DNA from: JAQCEJ01 sp040881995
Lineage (GTDB): Bacteria; Planctomycetota; Planctomycetia; Planctomycetales; Planctomycetaceae
Assembly (NCBI GenBank): GCA_040881995.1
Contig: JBBECD010000217.1
Coordinates: 1 to 64,000 of the forward strand
Length of the DNA stretch: 64,000 nt
Direction of reading: 5' to 3'
Under the pieces are notes generated by a model that had not been told where the DNA came from, did not search any database, and was given only the letters and a program-made list of their open reading frames with translations. Within the stretch, counting starts at the first letter, position 1; every line of letters starts with the position of its first letter. Positions 16,648 through 26,724 of the stretch are shown one piece after another. The translations under genes and the position numbers were made by a program.

Positions 16648-17178
16648 ATGTCACGGCATCGCTCAGTCATCTTTGGATTACTCATCGTCGGGGGAATACT
16701 TTGCAGCCGGATGCTGGTCATCTCCGCAGAACCCGAGGAGCCACGAAGCTACGCCACTGGGTCAGGCAATACGGGATTCGTCTCGGCGCCGGTGACGTAC
16801 AAAAACATCATGCTCATTGCAGTAACTCCCGAAGGTGTCGCGGCTGTCGTGTTCGATGAAACTGTCGGACGCGGCGTAAAATATCGTTTTCGATGTCTTC
16901 AGAACGGATGGACGGATGAAATCGTTGGCGAGGGAACCGTTTTTGAAAAATACACCGACGGCAAATACGCTGGCGGCAAACTCACGATCACGGCTGGGCC
17001 AATCCGAATTGGCTGGTCTGCCGGAGGCGATGCTGGTGGTTGGGTCTACTATGAGCCCGAGAAATTACGACTGCAAATTGCGTCAGGAGATCGGTTCGAA
17101 GATGAAAACAAGGAACTTGGTGATCGCGTTGTTCGGCACGAGAAACTAGATTTGAAACGCTTTCTCAAACAACCATGA
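16648..17178 (+). CDS. secreted hypothetical protein
   Basis: A 176-residue protein with an N-terminal hydrophobic segment (SVIFGLLIVGGILCSRM), probably a signal peptide or anchor. The mature domain is beta-rich (YKNIMLIAVTPEGVAAVVF, AGGKLTITAGPIRIGW). No family recognised. AAGGAG lies eight bases before the ATG. It follows copy C of the repeat closely and is separated from the LolA-like gene only by that element, so the two may once have been adjacent partners. Confidence 0.7.
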   Translation: MSRHRSVIFGLLIVGGILCSRMLVISAEPEEPRSYATGSGNTGFVSAPVTYKNIMLIAVTPEGVAAVVFDETVGRGVKYRFRCLQNGWTDEIVGEGTVFEKYTDGKYAGGKLTITAGPIRIGWSAGGDAGGWVYYEPEKLRLQIASGDRFEDENKELGDRVVRHEKLDLKRFLKQP

Positions 17179-17354
17179 TCATTCACCTGCCGATCGCCGC
17201 CGAACAAGCGGTTCAACCCGACACGGACAAGCGGCGGGTTTTCGGCCTGCGTAGGTCTTCGGCATCGTTGATCGTCTGTGGTGCTTCGCGCCACTTGTCC
17301 GTGCGGGTTAACTTGGGCGTTACGCATCATCAACGAACCCATCAGCGACATTCG

Positions 17355-20300
17355 TCACTCATCCTCATCCGGTTCCACCAGCCCGGGGTTGGTGCCGACG
17401 TCGAGTTTCGGCGGGCCGGCGGGTTTGTCGCCCGAGGACTGCACGGTGACGAGGTAACCGAGCAGGTGCGACATGTCTTGGACGCTGATCAATTTTTCGA
17501 TGCCCTCCGGCATCAGCGACTTGCCGGTGTTAACCATCTCGTCGATCTCGTTCCGGAGCAGCGTCTGGTCTTTCTCTTTGTCTTTGCGGATCGTCACACT
17601 GGTGGCGGTCTCGGCGGCGATCATGCCGGAATAACTGCGCCCCTGCAGGTCGACAACCACGTACTGCATGTACTTCGGCACGACGTAATTATTGGGATCG
17701 ACAATGTGCAGCAGCATCGCCGCCGGTTCGCGATTGGGAGACGAAACGAGATTCGGCCCGATCTCGATTCCTTTCTCGCCGATTTTGTGGCAGGCGGAAC
17801 AATGTTTTTCGAAGAGCTGGATGCCGATTGTGCCGTCCCCCTTCATCTTCAGCGCCTCCTGATACGCGGCGAGAACGTCCTTGCGGGGATTGTTGGCGTC
17901 GCCGGCGAACAGGGCTTTGGCCCGCTCGGCGATTTCGGGATGCCGGTGATTCGTCCACAGCGACCGCTGCGCCGGTTCGATGATCACGGCGGGAACTTGT
18001 CCGCTCTCGATCGCCGAGAGCAACGCAATCGTCCAGGGTTCGCGGCTGGAGAGTTGATTGATGACGAACAATTTCAAGTCGGCGGGATACTCGTCCCAGC
18101 GTTCCAGCAGAAACTCACCCGTCTCGTCGTGTGCGTAGCCGGCAAGCGATCCCATCGCCTGTTGACGCACGGCGAGCGAATTCGCGGGATCGATTAGCGA
18201 TTTCAAAATCGACTCGGCATGGTCATACGTGAAACAACCGAGCACACGCACCGCGCGGATGCGGACGTCGTCCGCTGCTGCGAGGTTTTGAGCCACTTCT
18301 GCGTTTCGCGCGAACTCATCCGCAAGCAGTTTTTCCGCCGGGGTCGACGGCGAGGCGGAGATCGAATAATAGTTCTGCGAACGGAGCATTCCTTCGCCGA
18401 TCGTCAGCACGATGTTCTGACGGAAAGCCGCGTTCCCGGCGGAAGGTTTGTGCTTTGCTACGGCGGTCAGCACGCGATCGATTTCCTCGGGTTTGTGGCG
18501 GATGCCGATGACTTGCGACAACTGATCGAGCATCGTCACGCCGTTGGTCGTCTGCCAGAAGTTTTCATCGCCGAGCAATTCGACAAACAGCCCGTCGGCG
18601 ACTTCGGCGGCGGAACTCATCACCGCCGTCCGCGTCCAGTGTTCGAGATCGTCCTTTTTGGCGAGCCGGGCGAGAGCGGCCACGGCGGCGGGATCTTTTG
18701 AAGCCCCCAACGTAAACGCCAACTGAAAAATGATGCGCGGATGGGAGTCGTTCAGAAGGTCGATCGCGGTCGCTAAAATCTTCGGCGAACGATCGAGAAA
18801 CGGCTCGGCTAACTGCAATCCATGTTCTCGAATCTGCGGAACGTCGTCGGCGAGCACCCGCAGCACGTCGGCTTCTTCGAGGACGCCGAGTCCATGTAAT
18901 GACCACAGCGCGTGCAATCGGGCTTGCGGTATATCGCTTTGTGTGAGCAGCTTTCGCAGCGCGGGAACCGCGGCAGTATCCTGCCGTTCGTACAACAGCC
19001 GGTGTGCCGTGTCGCGCCAATAGCCGTTCGGGCTTTCCAACGCAGCGACGAGAAATTCGGTCGTCGCGTCACCGAGCTGCGGCGGGCCGGGATATTCGTA
19101 ACCGTCCGGAGCGATGCGGTAAATCCGCCCGTGTTCGCGGCCGCTCTTGAGATTGAGATGTTTGACGACGTCGAGCGGAATGTGAATCGCTTCGAGGATC
19201 TCGCGGCTCATGTCGAGGACGTACAGCGTTCCGTCGGGGGCGTTCACGAAATTCACCGGGCGAAACCAGTTGTCGGTCGAACGCACGAACTCGGTATTCT
19301 CATCGACGCGCTGCGAATCGAAGGTGACACCCTTCGGCGTCAAACTGCGGCGGTGCACGAGATTGTTCTGCGCATCGCCGACGAAGACGTTGCCATAAAA
19401 TTCGGGCGGATACGCTCCGCCGCGATAGACGGTCACGCCGGCGGCGGCATCGGCGACGTGATGGCTCGCGCCCGCCGAATTCGCCGCGCGCTCGCCATGT
19501 TTAATCCGCCGGCCCGAGCGGATTTCGCGCCAGCGTTCCAGCGGGCTGATGCGGAAGATCGGCACGTTCCCGCCGACGATGTTATGAATCGCGTACGGCA
19601 CGGGGAAGTACGGATTCCGTTCGAGATAATTCTGCGGCAACACGATGTGCAACAGCGGTTGCGATTCGCTGCACGTGAAGCGGTTGCCCCAGTCGTCGAA
19701 CGTATTGCCGAACTGCACCGTGCCGCTGATCGCGGTGAGCCGTTCGTTCATCGGGTCGAAACGAAAATCGCGTCCCGAGAGGTTCATCGGCGGAATTTCG
19801 GGGTGTTCGACGTGCTGAATCGATCCGCCGTTGACCGACGTCGAGCCGTAAACCTGGTGATCGAGTCCGAAGACGAGATTATTGAGCATTCCCTGCTGAT
19901 TCTGCGTGCCGAACCCGGTGAAGAGTTTCCGTTTCACGTCGGCTTTGAAGTCGCCGTCGGTATCCTTGAAGTACCAGATATCGGGGGAAGAGGCGACGAA
20001 GATCCCCCCTTTCCAGGGAGCGATTCCCGCGGCCCAGAGCAGTTCATCGGCGAAAACGTGCCCTTCGTCGAACGTGCCGTCGCCGTCGACGTCGCGGAGC
20101 ATGCGCACCGTGCCGATCGGCTTGTTTCCCTCGGAAGGAAAGTACGGATAATCGCGCATCTCGGCGACGTACAGGTTCCCCCACTCATCGAACGCCGCGG
20201 CGATCGGGTCGACCACGAGCGGTTCGCTGGCGACGAGTTCCATGTGAAACCCGGGGAGCGTCTCGAATGTTTTGAGAGCCTCTTCGGGTGACTTCGGCGG

Positions 20301-22151
20301 GACGGGCTTGAGAAACGCTTTCAACTCTTCTTCGGTATGTTCGCGCTTGGTGACGTCGATGCCGACGTCGTCTTCCTCTTTGCCGTTCGCCGCGGCAAGA
20401 TCGAAATCGTTCCATTCCTCGAACGTCATCCCTTTGTTTTCGCCGATGTTGGTGAGAATGTCGCGCGAGTGATTGAAGTAGTCGAGCACTTTCGTTTTTT
20501 CTGGAAAATCCCGCTTTTGGTGCCGGTCGATCTGACCGTCGAGTTTGGCGACGAGTGCATCGAGCGACTTTCCTTGAAACGGCATGCGGCCGTTGCGATA
20601 AATGTAGACTGGGTTCGTATGCGCATCGGCATCGGGACGACCGTAGGCTGACGTCGAAAACGCCCGCGCGGCGATCCATGCGGAGTCCGACAACTCGATG
20701 TCGAATTCCTTCTCGCTCCAGACGCCTTGCCGTTTGGTCAGCGCGAGTTTCCATTCTTTATTTACGGCGCCGTTGACGATGAGTTGCAGTTTCTCGATCG
20801 GTGCGACGTCCGAACGGACGCGGAGCTTGACGCTCACCGTCTGTGGATCGTCTCCTTCATGGGCAATCGTGCCGCCGGGATGTTCGTCGTTAACGGTTAA
20901 CAGCAGCACTGGACCGGTCGTCATGAAGCTGCGTCCCTCGGCGTGGCCTTTGAGCCAGTCGCTCATCGACGGCTTTTCTTCGGAGTACACGTACGTGCGA
21001 CAGTCGCCGAATGCCCGGCAGGCGGGGTAATCGCTGGCACCGCTGGCGGGGAAGCGGTAACCGATGTTGAGAATGTTGTACCAGTCTTCGAGACCGATCG
21101 GGCGATACACGCCGAACTGCAACAGCTCGACGCCGTTGACCGTCCGCTGCACGAAGTCGGCGTAAATCGACAGCGAATAGCCGCCGTGGGCGTACATGGC
21201 ATAGCCGCCGTCGAGTTGCGTCTGCCGTCCGACTTCGCCGTACAACGGCCAATTGTCGGCGTTCACGTTTTGCCCGAGCAGCACGAGTTCGTCGCGCTGG
21301 AACAAATTGAGATGCCCATACGAGCCGCTGCGGTATTCCTGTCCCGACATGATGACGTAACCGTTGCGCTCGGCGACCGATTCCTTCCCGAAGCCGCGAA
21401 GCTGCGGCATGTCCATGCGCTCCATGAACCCGAAGTACGGCCCGGCGGGTTCGTTGTAGGCGAGCATGCTGCCGTAACGAACGTCTTCGGCTTCGAGCAG
21501 GTCGAAGATCAGACTTTCGTCGTCTTTCGTCGCGCGGGTGACATGCAAATGCGGATCGCCCGCGTAATAGCCGAACGGTTCGGAGTTGAGTGTGCGTTCC
21601 ATGATGAGTTCAACGTCGGCTGTTGATCCCGCGTCGACGTCGATCGTCTGCGTCACCGGTGCGAATTCGAAACCCTTATAGACTTCGATGCGCGTCGATC
21701 CCGCGGGGACCGCGACCGAGGCTTCGCCGGTCGAATAGAAAAACCAGCCGTAATAGCGGATGGGGGCTTTCTCCGATCGATTGGCTTTGTGCCCTTCACC
21801 CGGCCAATAGCCGGTGAAGCCGTAATCGGTGAGATGATTTTTCGCCGGTCGGTAATACTGCCCGTCGGCGCCGACGACGTTGATGCGGCAACAGGTCGGT
21901 TCGCCGGTGGCCGCATCGCAGATGCGAATTCGCACGCGGCCGGTCTGTTTCCCTTCGGCAACGGCGGGAAGCCCCGGCTTATCGAATCCCTCGGGGGTAA
22001 AGAGCAGTTCATCGCCGGGCTTGACGGCGAGCGGAGCGGCGTCTTGTGCGACAGCGGACGGAATCAGGCCGAACGACAACGACAGCACAAGATAAGAACA
22101 TCGCCGCCATTGTGCCTGTATTTGCCGATGATCTGCGTGATGAAATTTCAT
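17355..22151 (-). CDS. PVC-type membrane-bound dehydrogenase with CehA-like domain, HEAT repeats and cytochrome c
   Basis: A very large exported protein (about 1,598 residues). In order: signal peptide ending near SAVAQ; a beta region; a CehA/McbA-like metallohydrolase domain with DPHLHV near residue 200 and YAMYAHGGY later; a PVC-type beta-propeller resembling sorbosone dehydrogenase (AFDEWGNLYVAEMRDYP, RDVDGDGTFDEG); HEAT repeats (about residues 1050-1400); a c-type cytochrome motif CSACH near residue 1450; and the planctomycete heme-binding C-terminal segment. Its likely role is periplasmic oxidation of a sugar or polyol with electrons passed to the heme. The frame reaches 22190, but only to a TTG; ATG at 22151 is chosen. 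Fusion of the CehA-type domain to the dehydrogenase module is notable. Confidence 0.88.
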   Translation of the reverse strand: MKFHHADHRQIQAQWRRCSYLVLSLSFGLIPSAVAQDAAPLAVKPGDELLFTPEGFDKPGLPAVAEGKQTGRVRIRICDAATGEPTCCRINVVGADGQYYRPAKNHLTDYGFTGYWPGEGHKANRSEKAPIRYYGWFFYSTGEASVAVPAGSTRIEVYKGFEFAPVTQTIDVDAGSTADVELIMERTLNSEPFGYYAGDPHLHVTRATKDDESLIFDLLEAEDVRYGSMLAYNEPAGPYFGFMERMDMPQLRGFGKESVAERNGYVIMSGQEYRSGSYGHLNLFQRDELVLLGQNVNADNWPLYGEVGRQTQLDGGYAMYAHGGYSLSIYADFVQRTVNGVELLQFGVYRPIGLEDWYNILNIGYRFPASGASDYPACRAFGDCRTYVYSEEKPSMSDWLKGHAEGRSFMTTGPVLLLTVNDEHPGGTIAHEGDDPQTVSVKLRVRSDVAPIEKLQLIVNGAVNKEWKLALTKRQGVWSEKEFDIELSDSAWIAARAFSTSAYGRPDADAHTNPVYIYRNGRMPFQGKSLDALVAKLDGQIDRHQKRDFPEKTKVLDYFNHSRDILTNIGENKGMTFEEWNDFDLAAANGKEEDDVGIDVTKREHTEEELKAFLKPVPPKSPEEALKTFETLPGFHMELVASEPLVVDPIAAAFDEWGNLYVAEMRDYPYFPSEGNKPIGTVRMLRDVDGDGTFDEGHVFADELLWAAGIAPWKGGIFVASSPDIWYFKDTDGDFKADVKRKLFTGFGTQNQQGMLNNLVFGLDHQVYGSTSVNGGSIQHVEHPEIPPMNLSGRDFRFDPMNERLTAISGTVQFGNTFDDWGNRFTCSESQPLLHIVLPQNYLERNPYFPVPYAIHNIVGGNVPIFRISPLERWREIRSGRRIKHGERAANSAGASHHVADAAAGVTVYRGGAYPPEFYGNVFVGDAQNNLVHRRSLTPKGVTFDSQRVDENTEFVRSTDNWFRPVNFVNAPDGTLYVLDMSREILEAIHIPLDVVKHLNLKSGREHGRIYRIAPDGYEYPGPPQLGDATTEFLVAALESPNGYWRDTAHRLLYERQDTAAVPALRKLLTQSDIPQARLHALWSLHGLGVLEEADVLRVLADDVPQIREHGLQLAEPFLDRSPKILATAIDLLNDSHPRIIFQLAFTLGASKDPAAVAALARLAKKDDLEHWTRTAVMSSAAEVADGLFVELLGDENFWQTTNGVTMLDQLSQVIGIRHKPEEIDRVLTAVAKHKPSAGNAAFRQNIVLTIGEGMLRSQNYYSISASPSTPAEKLLADEFARNAEVAQNLAAADDVRIRAVRVLGCFTYDHAESILKSLIDPANSLAVRQQAMGSLAGYAHDETGEFLLERWDEYPADLKLFVINQLSSREPWTIALLSAIESGQVPAVIIEPAQRSLWTNHRHPEIAERAKALFAGDANNPRKDVLAAYQEALKMKGDGTIGIQLFEKHCSACHKIGEKGIEIGPNLVSSPNREPAAMLLHIVDPNNYVVPKYMQYVVVDLQGRSYSGMIAAETATSVTIRKDKEKDQTLLRNEIDEMVNTGKSLMPEGIEKLISVQDMSHLLGYLVTVQSSGDKPAGPPKLDVGTNPGLVEPDEDE

Positions 22152-22381
22152 GGGTTTCGATCTTTCGTTATGTCTCGAGCGATCGCTCAATCGTTTTTGA
22201 AATGTCGTTGGTTGTTACGTGTTCCAACTGATCAGTTTCCTTAACGGGGCGGCGGATTGCAACCTTGCTGATGACGGTTGTATGAGCCGGTTGGTTGTTG
22301 TGACGCGAGGTTTCGGTGTAAACTGGCCCGAACACCGATCATCTTCACCATGCCCATCCCGAGACGGATAAGGATGATATC

Positions 22382-23254
22382 ATGACGTTTACAAACCGGT
22401 TTCTTGCGATGGGGTTTCTGACGCTATCCGTTTTCGCGAACGTCACGGCGCTTGCCGACGAAGAGCGGCCGACCACGCAACCGGCGTCGAGTCCGTTTCG
22501 CCTCGCGTGGGAGAAAAACTTTCTCACGATCTCCGGCGACACGATTCCCGGCGGTGACATTACCGTCATGTATCTCGAAGCCTACTGCCGGCCCGGTTCG
22601 ACCGACCGCGATTGGCGCGAGACGACGATCGGACACAAGACGGAACTCGTCGACGCCTCCGAAGATGGCAAGACGATTCACCTCAAATGCACGCTCAACG
22701 ACGGCGTGATTGTGACGCACACAATCACTGCCGTTGCCGACGGTGTGCAGTTCAATCTCGTGGCGACGAACCCCACAAAGACGGCATCGCTCGCCGACTG
22801 GGCGCAGCCCTGCGTGCGCGTCGATCGTTTCACGGGGCGCGATCAGAAGACGTATCTCGAAAAGCTGTTCGTCTTTCTCGACGATGAATTAACGCGAATG
22901 CCGACGCCGAAGTGGGCGACCGAGGCCCGTTACGTGCCGGGGCAAGTGTGGTGTCCGAAAGAGGTCAACCGCAACGACGTCAACCCGCGGCCGCTGAGCG
23001 ACGACGTCCCCTCGAACGGCCTGATCGGCTGCTTTTCGAGCGACGAAACGATGATTCTCGCCAGTGCGTGGCAGCCGTATCAGGAATTATTTCAAGGGGT
23101 CGCGAACTGCGTCCACGCCGACTTCCGCATCGGCGGCCTCAAGCCGGGCGAATCGAAGAACATCCGCGGCAAACTCTACATCGTTCCCGCCGATGTCGAG
23201 GCCCTGGTGAAGACGTACGAGCGGGAATTTCCCGAGCATGTGGAGGAAAGATAG
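22382..23254 (+). CDS. secreted hypothetical protein
   Basis: A 290-residue exported protein with a signal peptide (MTFTNRFLAMGFLTLSVFANVTALA). The mature part looks like a single beta-sandwich (DITVMYLEAYCRPGSTDRDW, VQFNLVATNP, GLKPGESKNIRGKLYIVP), reminiscent of carbohydrate-active or galactose-mutarotase-like folds, but I cannot assign a family. AAGGATG precedes the ATG. It diverges from the giant PVC gene, sharing a 230-bp intergenic region, so joint control is possible. Confidence 0.8.
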   Translation: MTFTNRFLAMGFLTLSVFANVTALADEERPTTQPASSPFRLAWEKNFLTISGDTIPGGDITVMYLEAYCRPGSTDRDWRETTIGHKTELVDASEDGKTIHLKCTLNDGVIVTHTITAVADGVQFNLVATNPTKTASLADWAQPCVRVDRFTGRDQKTYLEKLFVFLDDELTRMPTPKWATEARYVPGQVWCPKEVNRNDVNPRPLSDDVPSNGLIGCFSSDETMILASAWQPYQELFQGVANCVHADFRIGGLKPGESKNIRGKLYIVPADVEALVKTYEREFPEHVEER

Positions 23255-23261
23255 ATTCTGA

Positions 23262-23480
23262 ATGGCAACAATCAGCGACATCACAGAACGGCTACGCGAG
23301 CTGCCGCCAGAAAAACTCGTCGTCGTTTACGACTTCGTCTCGTATCTCACCGCACGCCAGCGAGGCGAACTTTCCGGCCATTCGGCCAATGATCTTGCCG
23401 AATTTATGCTCGCGTCGGAAAAGAGTTTTGCGAAAGACTGGAATTCGCCCAAGGAGGAAGCGGCCTGGAGCGATGTGTAA
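23262..23480 (+). CDS. DUF2281-like small protein (antitoxin-type)
   Basis: A 72-residue protein reading ITERLRELPPEKLVVVYDFV, the helical opening of DUF2281-type proteins that often act as antitoxins or orphans of VapB/PHD-like modules. The C-terminus (EFMLASEKSFAKDWNSPKEEAAW) fits that family. GGAGGAAAG at the end of the previous gene can serve as its ribosome site; the gap to that gene is seven bases. No toxin gene follows; the next gene encodes a HIT hydrolase, so it is an orphan. Confidence 0.75.
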   Translation: MATISDITERLRELPPEKLVVVYDFVSYLTARQRGELSGHSANDLAEFMLASEKSFAKDWNSPKEEAAWSDV

Positions 23481-23584
23481 AGGCAAGCAAAGACCAATCG
23501 CTACGCGAATTCGATTAATGCTTCCAACTTCCAATCAAATCGTCAATTGAAGATTGACGCAACTTTGCCTCAGTGTCGTGGGTA

Positions 23585-24004
23585 ATGGATAGCTGTCACT
23601 TTTGCTCAATTGTGGATGGAAGTGTGGAGGCCGAGGTCGTGCTTCGCAATCAGTTCGTATCCGCATTTTTGGATTGGAAGCCTATCAATCCAGGGCACGT
23701 CCTCGTGATCCCCCATGTTCACGAACCCGACTTTGAGGAATTGAGTCCTGAAATCATCGGGCATCTCATGCAGGCAGTTCGGTCTCTTTCGAAAGTGCTG
23801 AAACGAATCTATGCTCCCCGAAAAATTGGCTTGGCCGTTGCGGGTTTTGACGTGCCACACACACACATGCACATCATCCCAATGCACGATTACCACGACT
23901 TGACATCAAAGCGCCTTTTGGACGGAAGCCTGAAACGCGCGGATCCCGATGAACTCATCGCAAATGCCCTGACGATCCAGCGCGAGCTGGGGATCAATTC
24001 ATAA
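23585..24004 (+). CDS. HIT-family nucleotide hydrolase
   Basis: A 139-residue histidine-triad protein. The HTHMHII motif (His-x-His-x-His) near residue 98 is the catalytic signature of enzymes that hydrolyse or transfer nucleotide phosphoramidates and Ap4A-type substrates. CHFC at residues 4-7 resembles the zinc-binding cysteine pair of HinT/FHIT-like members. Length is typical. The frame begins with GTG at 23573; ATG at 23585 gives the usual short N-terminus and is preferred. Cytoplasmic. Confidence 0.92.
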   Translation: MDSCHFCSIVDGSVEAEVVLRNQFVSAFLDWKPINPGHVLVIPHVHEPDFEELSPEIIGHLMQAVRSLSKVLKRIYAPRKIGLAVAGFDVPHTHMHIIPMHDYHDLTSKRLLDGSLKRADPDELIANALTIQRELGINS

Positions 24005-24026
24005 CCAGACCAACTGGATCTCGCGT

Positions 24027-24917
24027 TTACCGCGACGCCTGCAGCGTCGGGATCCGGCTGAGCGATTCAATTTTATAGAGCGGCAATCCGCGGCGGTCGG
24101 TTTCATGCTCGGCGACAAAGCCTTCGATCTCGATCACTTCGCCCGTGTTCAACTGCTGTAGGATTGGATCGTCGACCAGCACCAGGCTGCCGCCAAACGC
24201 GTCTTCAGCCGAAGGTCGCATGTCGTAGATGATATTCCAGTTCTTTTCGTCTTCGTCATAATCGACCACGCCGCGCAGCCAGCGGAAGTTTTGCGGATCG
24301 TGTCCGAAGTGCATCTCGTTGAGTTCTTGCGGCGACTGATCGGCGACCGGATCGGGTGACGGAAAACTCGGCGTCCCTTCGCCCGCGGCTACGACGACGG
24401 TTTCTGCAAATGCCTGCTGCGACGAGGTCTGCGTGATCATGCTGTTGGCGACGCGCTGCACAGGTTCGGCGTACGGATCGGAATCGAACGTTTCGGGAGC
24501 GTCAGCCGACACGAGTGCAGGACCGTCGGAGGAGTTGTCCAGACTCCCCTGTTCCTCGTTCAGGTCGTTGTAATACGGCACCTTCTGATCGGGTTGGGTT
24601 GCCGGTTCGGGGGACGAATTCGTCGGCGAACTCGATTGCCAGTCTTGCCGCGCCGCCGAGGGATTCGTCGCCTGCGGCACGCCGCCGGGAACGGCAAACG
24701 TGGTCGGCGGCCCCAAGACGGCTCCCGAGGGCGACGCCGCGGGATACTGTTGCGTGGGCGGAACGACGTAGCTTCCATTGGGCATCGTGGTTCCTGGGGG
24801 AACTCCATAAGGATTACCGTATCCGTAGGGAGTATAGGGCGAGCTGGAATAACATCCCGTCACCGCCAGGCAAGCGCCGGCGATGAGGAAAAGAGGGTTC
24901 CATTCCAGAGGTTTCAT
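24027..24917 (-). CDS. proline-rich lipoprotein of unknown function
   Basis: A 296-residue lipoprotein. The signal ends IAGACLAVTGC, a good lipobox with Cys near residue 22. Residues 25-130 are low-complexity, rich in Pro, Tyr, Gly, Gln and Ser, as in extended surface spacers. The C-terminal 90 residues form a compact domain (FRWLRGVVDYDEDEKNWNI, GGSLVLVDDPILQQL, GEVIEIEGFV), beta-rich and reminiscent of OB-fold proteins. The frame runs up to 25103, but AAAGGA before the ATG at 24917 and the lipobox decide the start. Confidence 0.85.
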   Translation of the reverse strand: MKPLEWNPLFLIAGACLAVTGCYSSSPYTPYGYGNPYGVPPGTTMPNGSYVVPPTQQYPAASPSGAVLGPPTTFAVPGGVPQATNPSAARQDWQSSSPTNSSPEPATQPDQKVPYYNDLNEEQGSLDNSSDGPALVSADAPETFDSDPYAEPVQRVANSMITQTSSQQAFAETVVVAAGEGTPSFPSPDPVADQSPQELNEMHFGHDPQNFRWLRGVVDYDEDEKNWNIIYDMRPSAEDAFGGSLVLVDDPILQQLNTGEVIEIEGFVAEHETDRRGLPLYKIESLSRIPTLQASR

Positions 24918-25257
24918 GTCCGGGTCCTTTCGCGGGGGGAGATTCGATATGCCTGAGTTGCGGGCAGAGGCAGAGAGTGTGATGGGAACGTTCTTGCGAG
25001 CGGATTCAGAGAGGTCGAGATCAAATCGGAGTGCACGAACGGCACACCGGCAGAATTTGCAGGATTGTACGAATCGGCGGGATTGTGTCCAGAGCGGGAT
25101 CAATAAGGAGATCAGACGGCGGAGGTAAAATTGAAAAGTTTACAAAGCGCGCTGCGCGTCGGGGATTGATTAAAAAAGTCTCGTTAGATCGCGAAATATT
25201 AATGTGCTAAATCGGCGAAGTCTCCAAAAATGGTTCATCGCCATTCTGAGATATCGG
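24918..25257. other. intergenic region, no gene seen
   Basis: The part nearest the lipoprotein gene holds its leader; the rest becomes AT-rich around 25130-25250. No hairpin with a T-tract or recognised repeat was found. Confidence 0.45.
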
Positions 25258-26475
25258 CTACGGAGGCTTAAGAATAAGTCTGCGTTTGTACCATCGTCTG
25301 GTCCACCATACGACTACCGCGATGCCGGCGAGAATGATCCACCGTATGAGATAAATTCCATGACCGACGGCTTGAAACATTCGTCGATAATGCCGATCAC
25401 GTTTTGCCTCTTCGATGATGAAAGACCACTCAGGATGCTTTTGCCATGCGTCGCTGTGTTTTTTTAAGAGGCGTAAGGCTTCGTCTTTCGGGTGGTTCCA
25501 GTCCAAACGGGTCGACGATTTATGCTTCATGTAACCACGGATGATCTCGTGAAAGTATCCGCGTTCCGGAACGTCGAGAATATTGACAATGGGCGTCATA
25601 TATTTGGGCGACCAGAACGGCGAGTGCTTCAGTAAATGGACGTTGTAATCGTCCTGTGCGATTTTATCGATATACCAGTCGATAACGTGTTCATTCTGTG
25701 AATCGCGTTGATAAAGGATGTCCTCAATCTGTCGATACTGTCGGCCGTTCAAGAACAACTCGTTTAACTCATCGGTCGTGAAACGGTCAGCGATTTGTGG
25801 AACTTCAAAGATCCTTTGCGTCGCCGCGTTGTACCTGAAATCTTTTCGATCGACAGGCTGATCGAGCCATAGTCTGAGCCGTTTCTCGAGTTCATCGATT
25901 TTCGACTCTGGAGGACGGGTCCATTTGTAAATGAAAGAGATACCTCCGCGAGGAGTACGCAGTCGGACTTCATCCGTGCCGCCTCCGAACGACATGTTGA
26001 CCCATAAGTTGACGATGCCCTTGATTTCGACGCCGACTTCGGGGGGAAATCGCATCGCGCCCGTGGCGGAATGGCTGATCGGCTGAATGATGCGAAGCGT
26101 TTTGCCTTTTGTGATTTTTAGTCGCTCTCTGGTCTCTGCAATGCCAGCGGCTAAACGGACGTCGTAATCTCCCATGCCGGCACCAAGACTGCTCGAGGGA
26201 TAACCCGTGGGTTGAGTTTCATAGCTTCCGACAAAATTGATGATGTCGATAAATTCACGGTTGGAATCCACGTTCTCCAACTCCAGCATCAACCACTCTT
26301 CATCGGCGATCGATGCTTCGGGACGGTGTTTCAACCGGAATGAGAAGCCGTCCTGTTCGATAAGCTTCACGGTCTTCCATTCGTCCGGTTTTTCCTGTGA
26401 AACGGCAGTGCCGTGATACAAGAAAAACGACAAGGCACAACACCATGCCGCGAGACGAAAAAGGGACGTGTTCAT
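25258..26475 (-). CDS. secreted protein with C-terminal membrane anchor
   Basis: A 405-residue protein with an N-terminal signal (CCALSFFLYHGTAVS), a beta-type region to about residue 190 (FSFRLKHRPEASIADEEWLML), a helical middle and a C-terminal transmembrane segment (YLIRWIILAGIAVVVWW) followed by Arg/Lys residues. The topology suggests a large extracytoplasmic domain anchored at its C-terminus. The family is not recognised. Monocistronic; the start is the first ATG and has only a weak Shine-Dalgarno site. Confidence 0.78.
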   Translation of the reverse strand: MNTSLFRLAAWCCALSFFLYHGTAVSQEKPDEWKTVKLIEQDGFSFRLKHRPEASIADEEWLMLELENVDSNREFIDIINFVGSYETQPTGYPSSSLGAGMGDYDVRLAAGIAETRERLKITKGKTLRIIQPISHSATGAMRFPPEVGVEIKGIVNLWVNMSFGGGTDEVRLRTPRGGISFIYKWTRPPESKIDELEKRLRLWLDQPVDRKDFRYNAATQRIFEVPQIADRFTTDELNELFLNGRQYRQIEDILYQRDSQNEHVIDWYIDKIAQDDYNVHLLKHSPFWSPKYMTPIVNILDVPERGYFHEIIRGYMKHKSSTRLDWNHPKDEALRLLKKHSDAWQKHPEWSFIIEEAKRDRHYRRMFQAVGHGIYLIRWIILAGIAVVVWWTRRWYKRRLILKPP

Positions 26476-26724
26476 GTTGGCGACTGCCGATCGGAGAGAA
26501 CCTGAACTCGATCAGAACTGCGGGGCGAGATTCCATTGTTCAGCACGAGTGAAAAAATGTCAATGTTATCTGTCACGACTGGGCAACGTGACATTCACTC
26601 TTGAAACCAGTACCATCGACCAACATCCGGTAAACTGATTTCGTGCATGTGGCCAATCGGTGCGTTTGCATCTTCATCAAGTAAGACGCCAATTTGTATT
26701 TGCTTCGTTTTCGAAGGACTCTCC

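Noticed and set aside
18912..20291. 459-residue frame antisense to the giant PVC gene
   Set aside because: Composition is the mirror of a GC-rich coding strand (Arg/Val/His/Asp-rich), with no domain, signal or ribosome site; the sense gene is strongly supported.
23262..24004. Toxin-antitoxin pair made of the DUF2281-like gene and its neighbour
   Set aside because: The following gene is a complete HIT hydrolase with catalytic HTHMH, not a toxin family.
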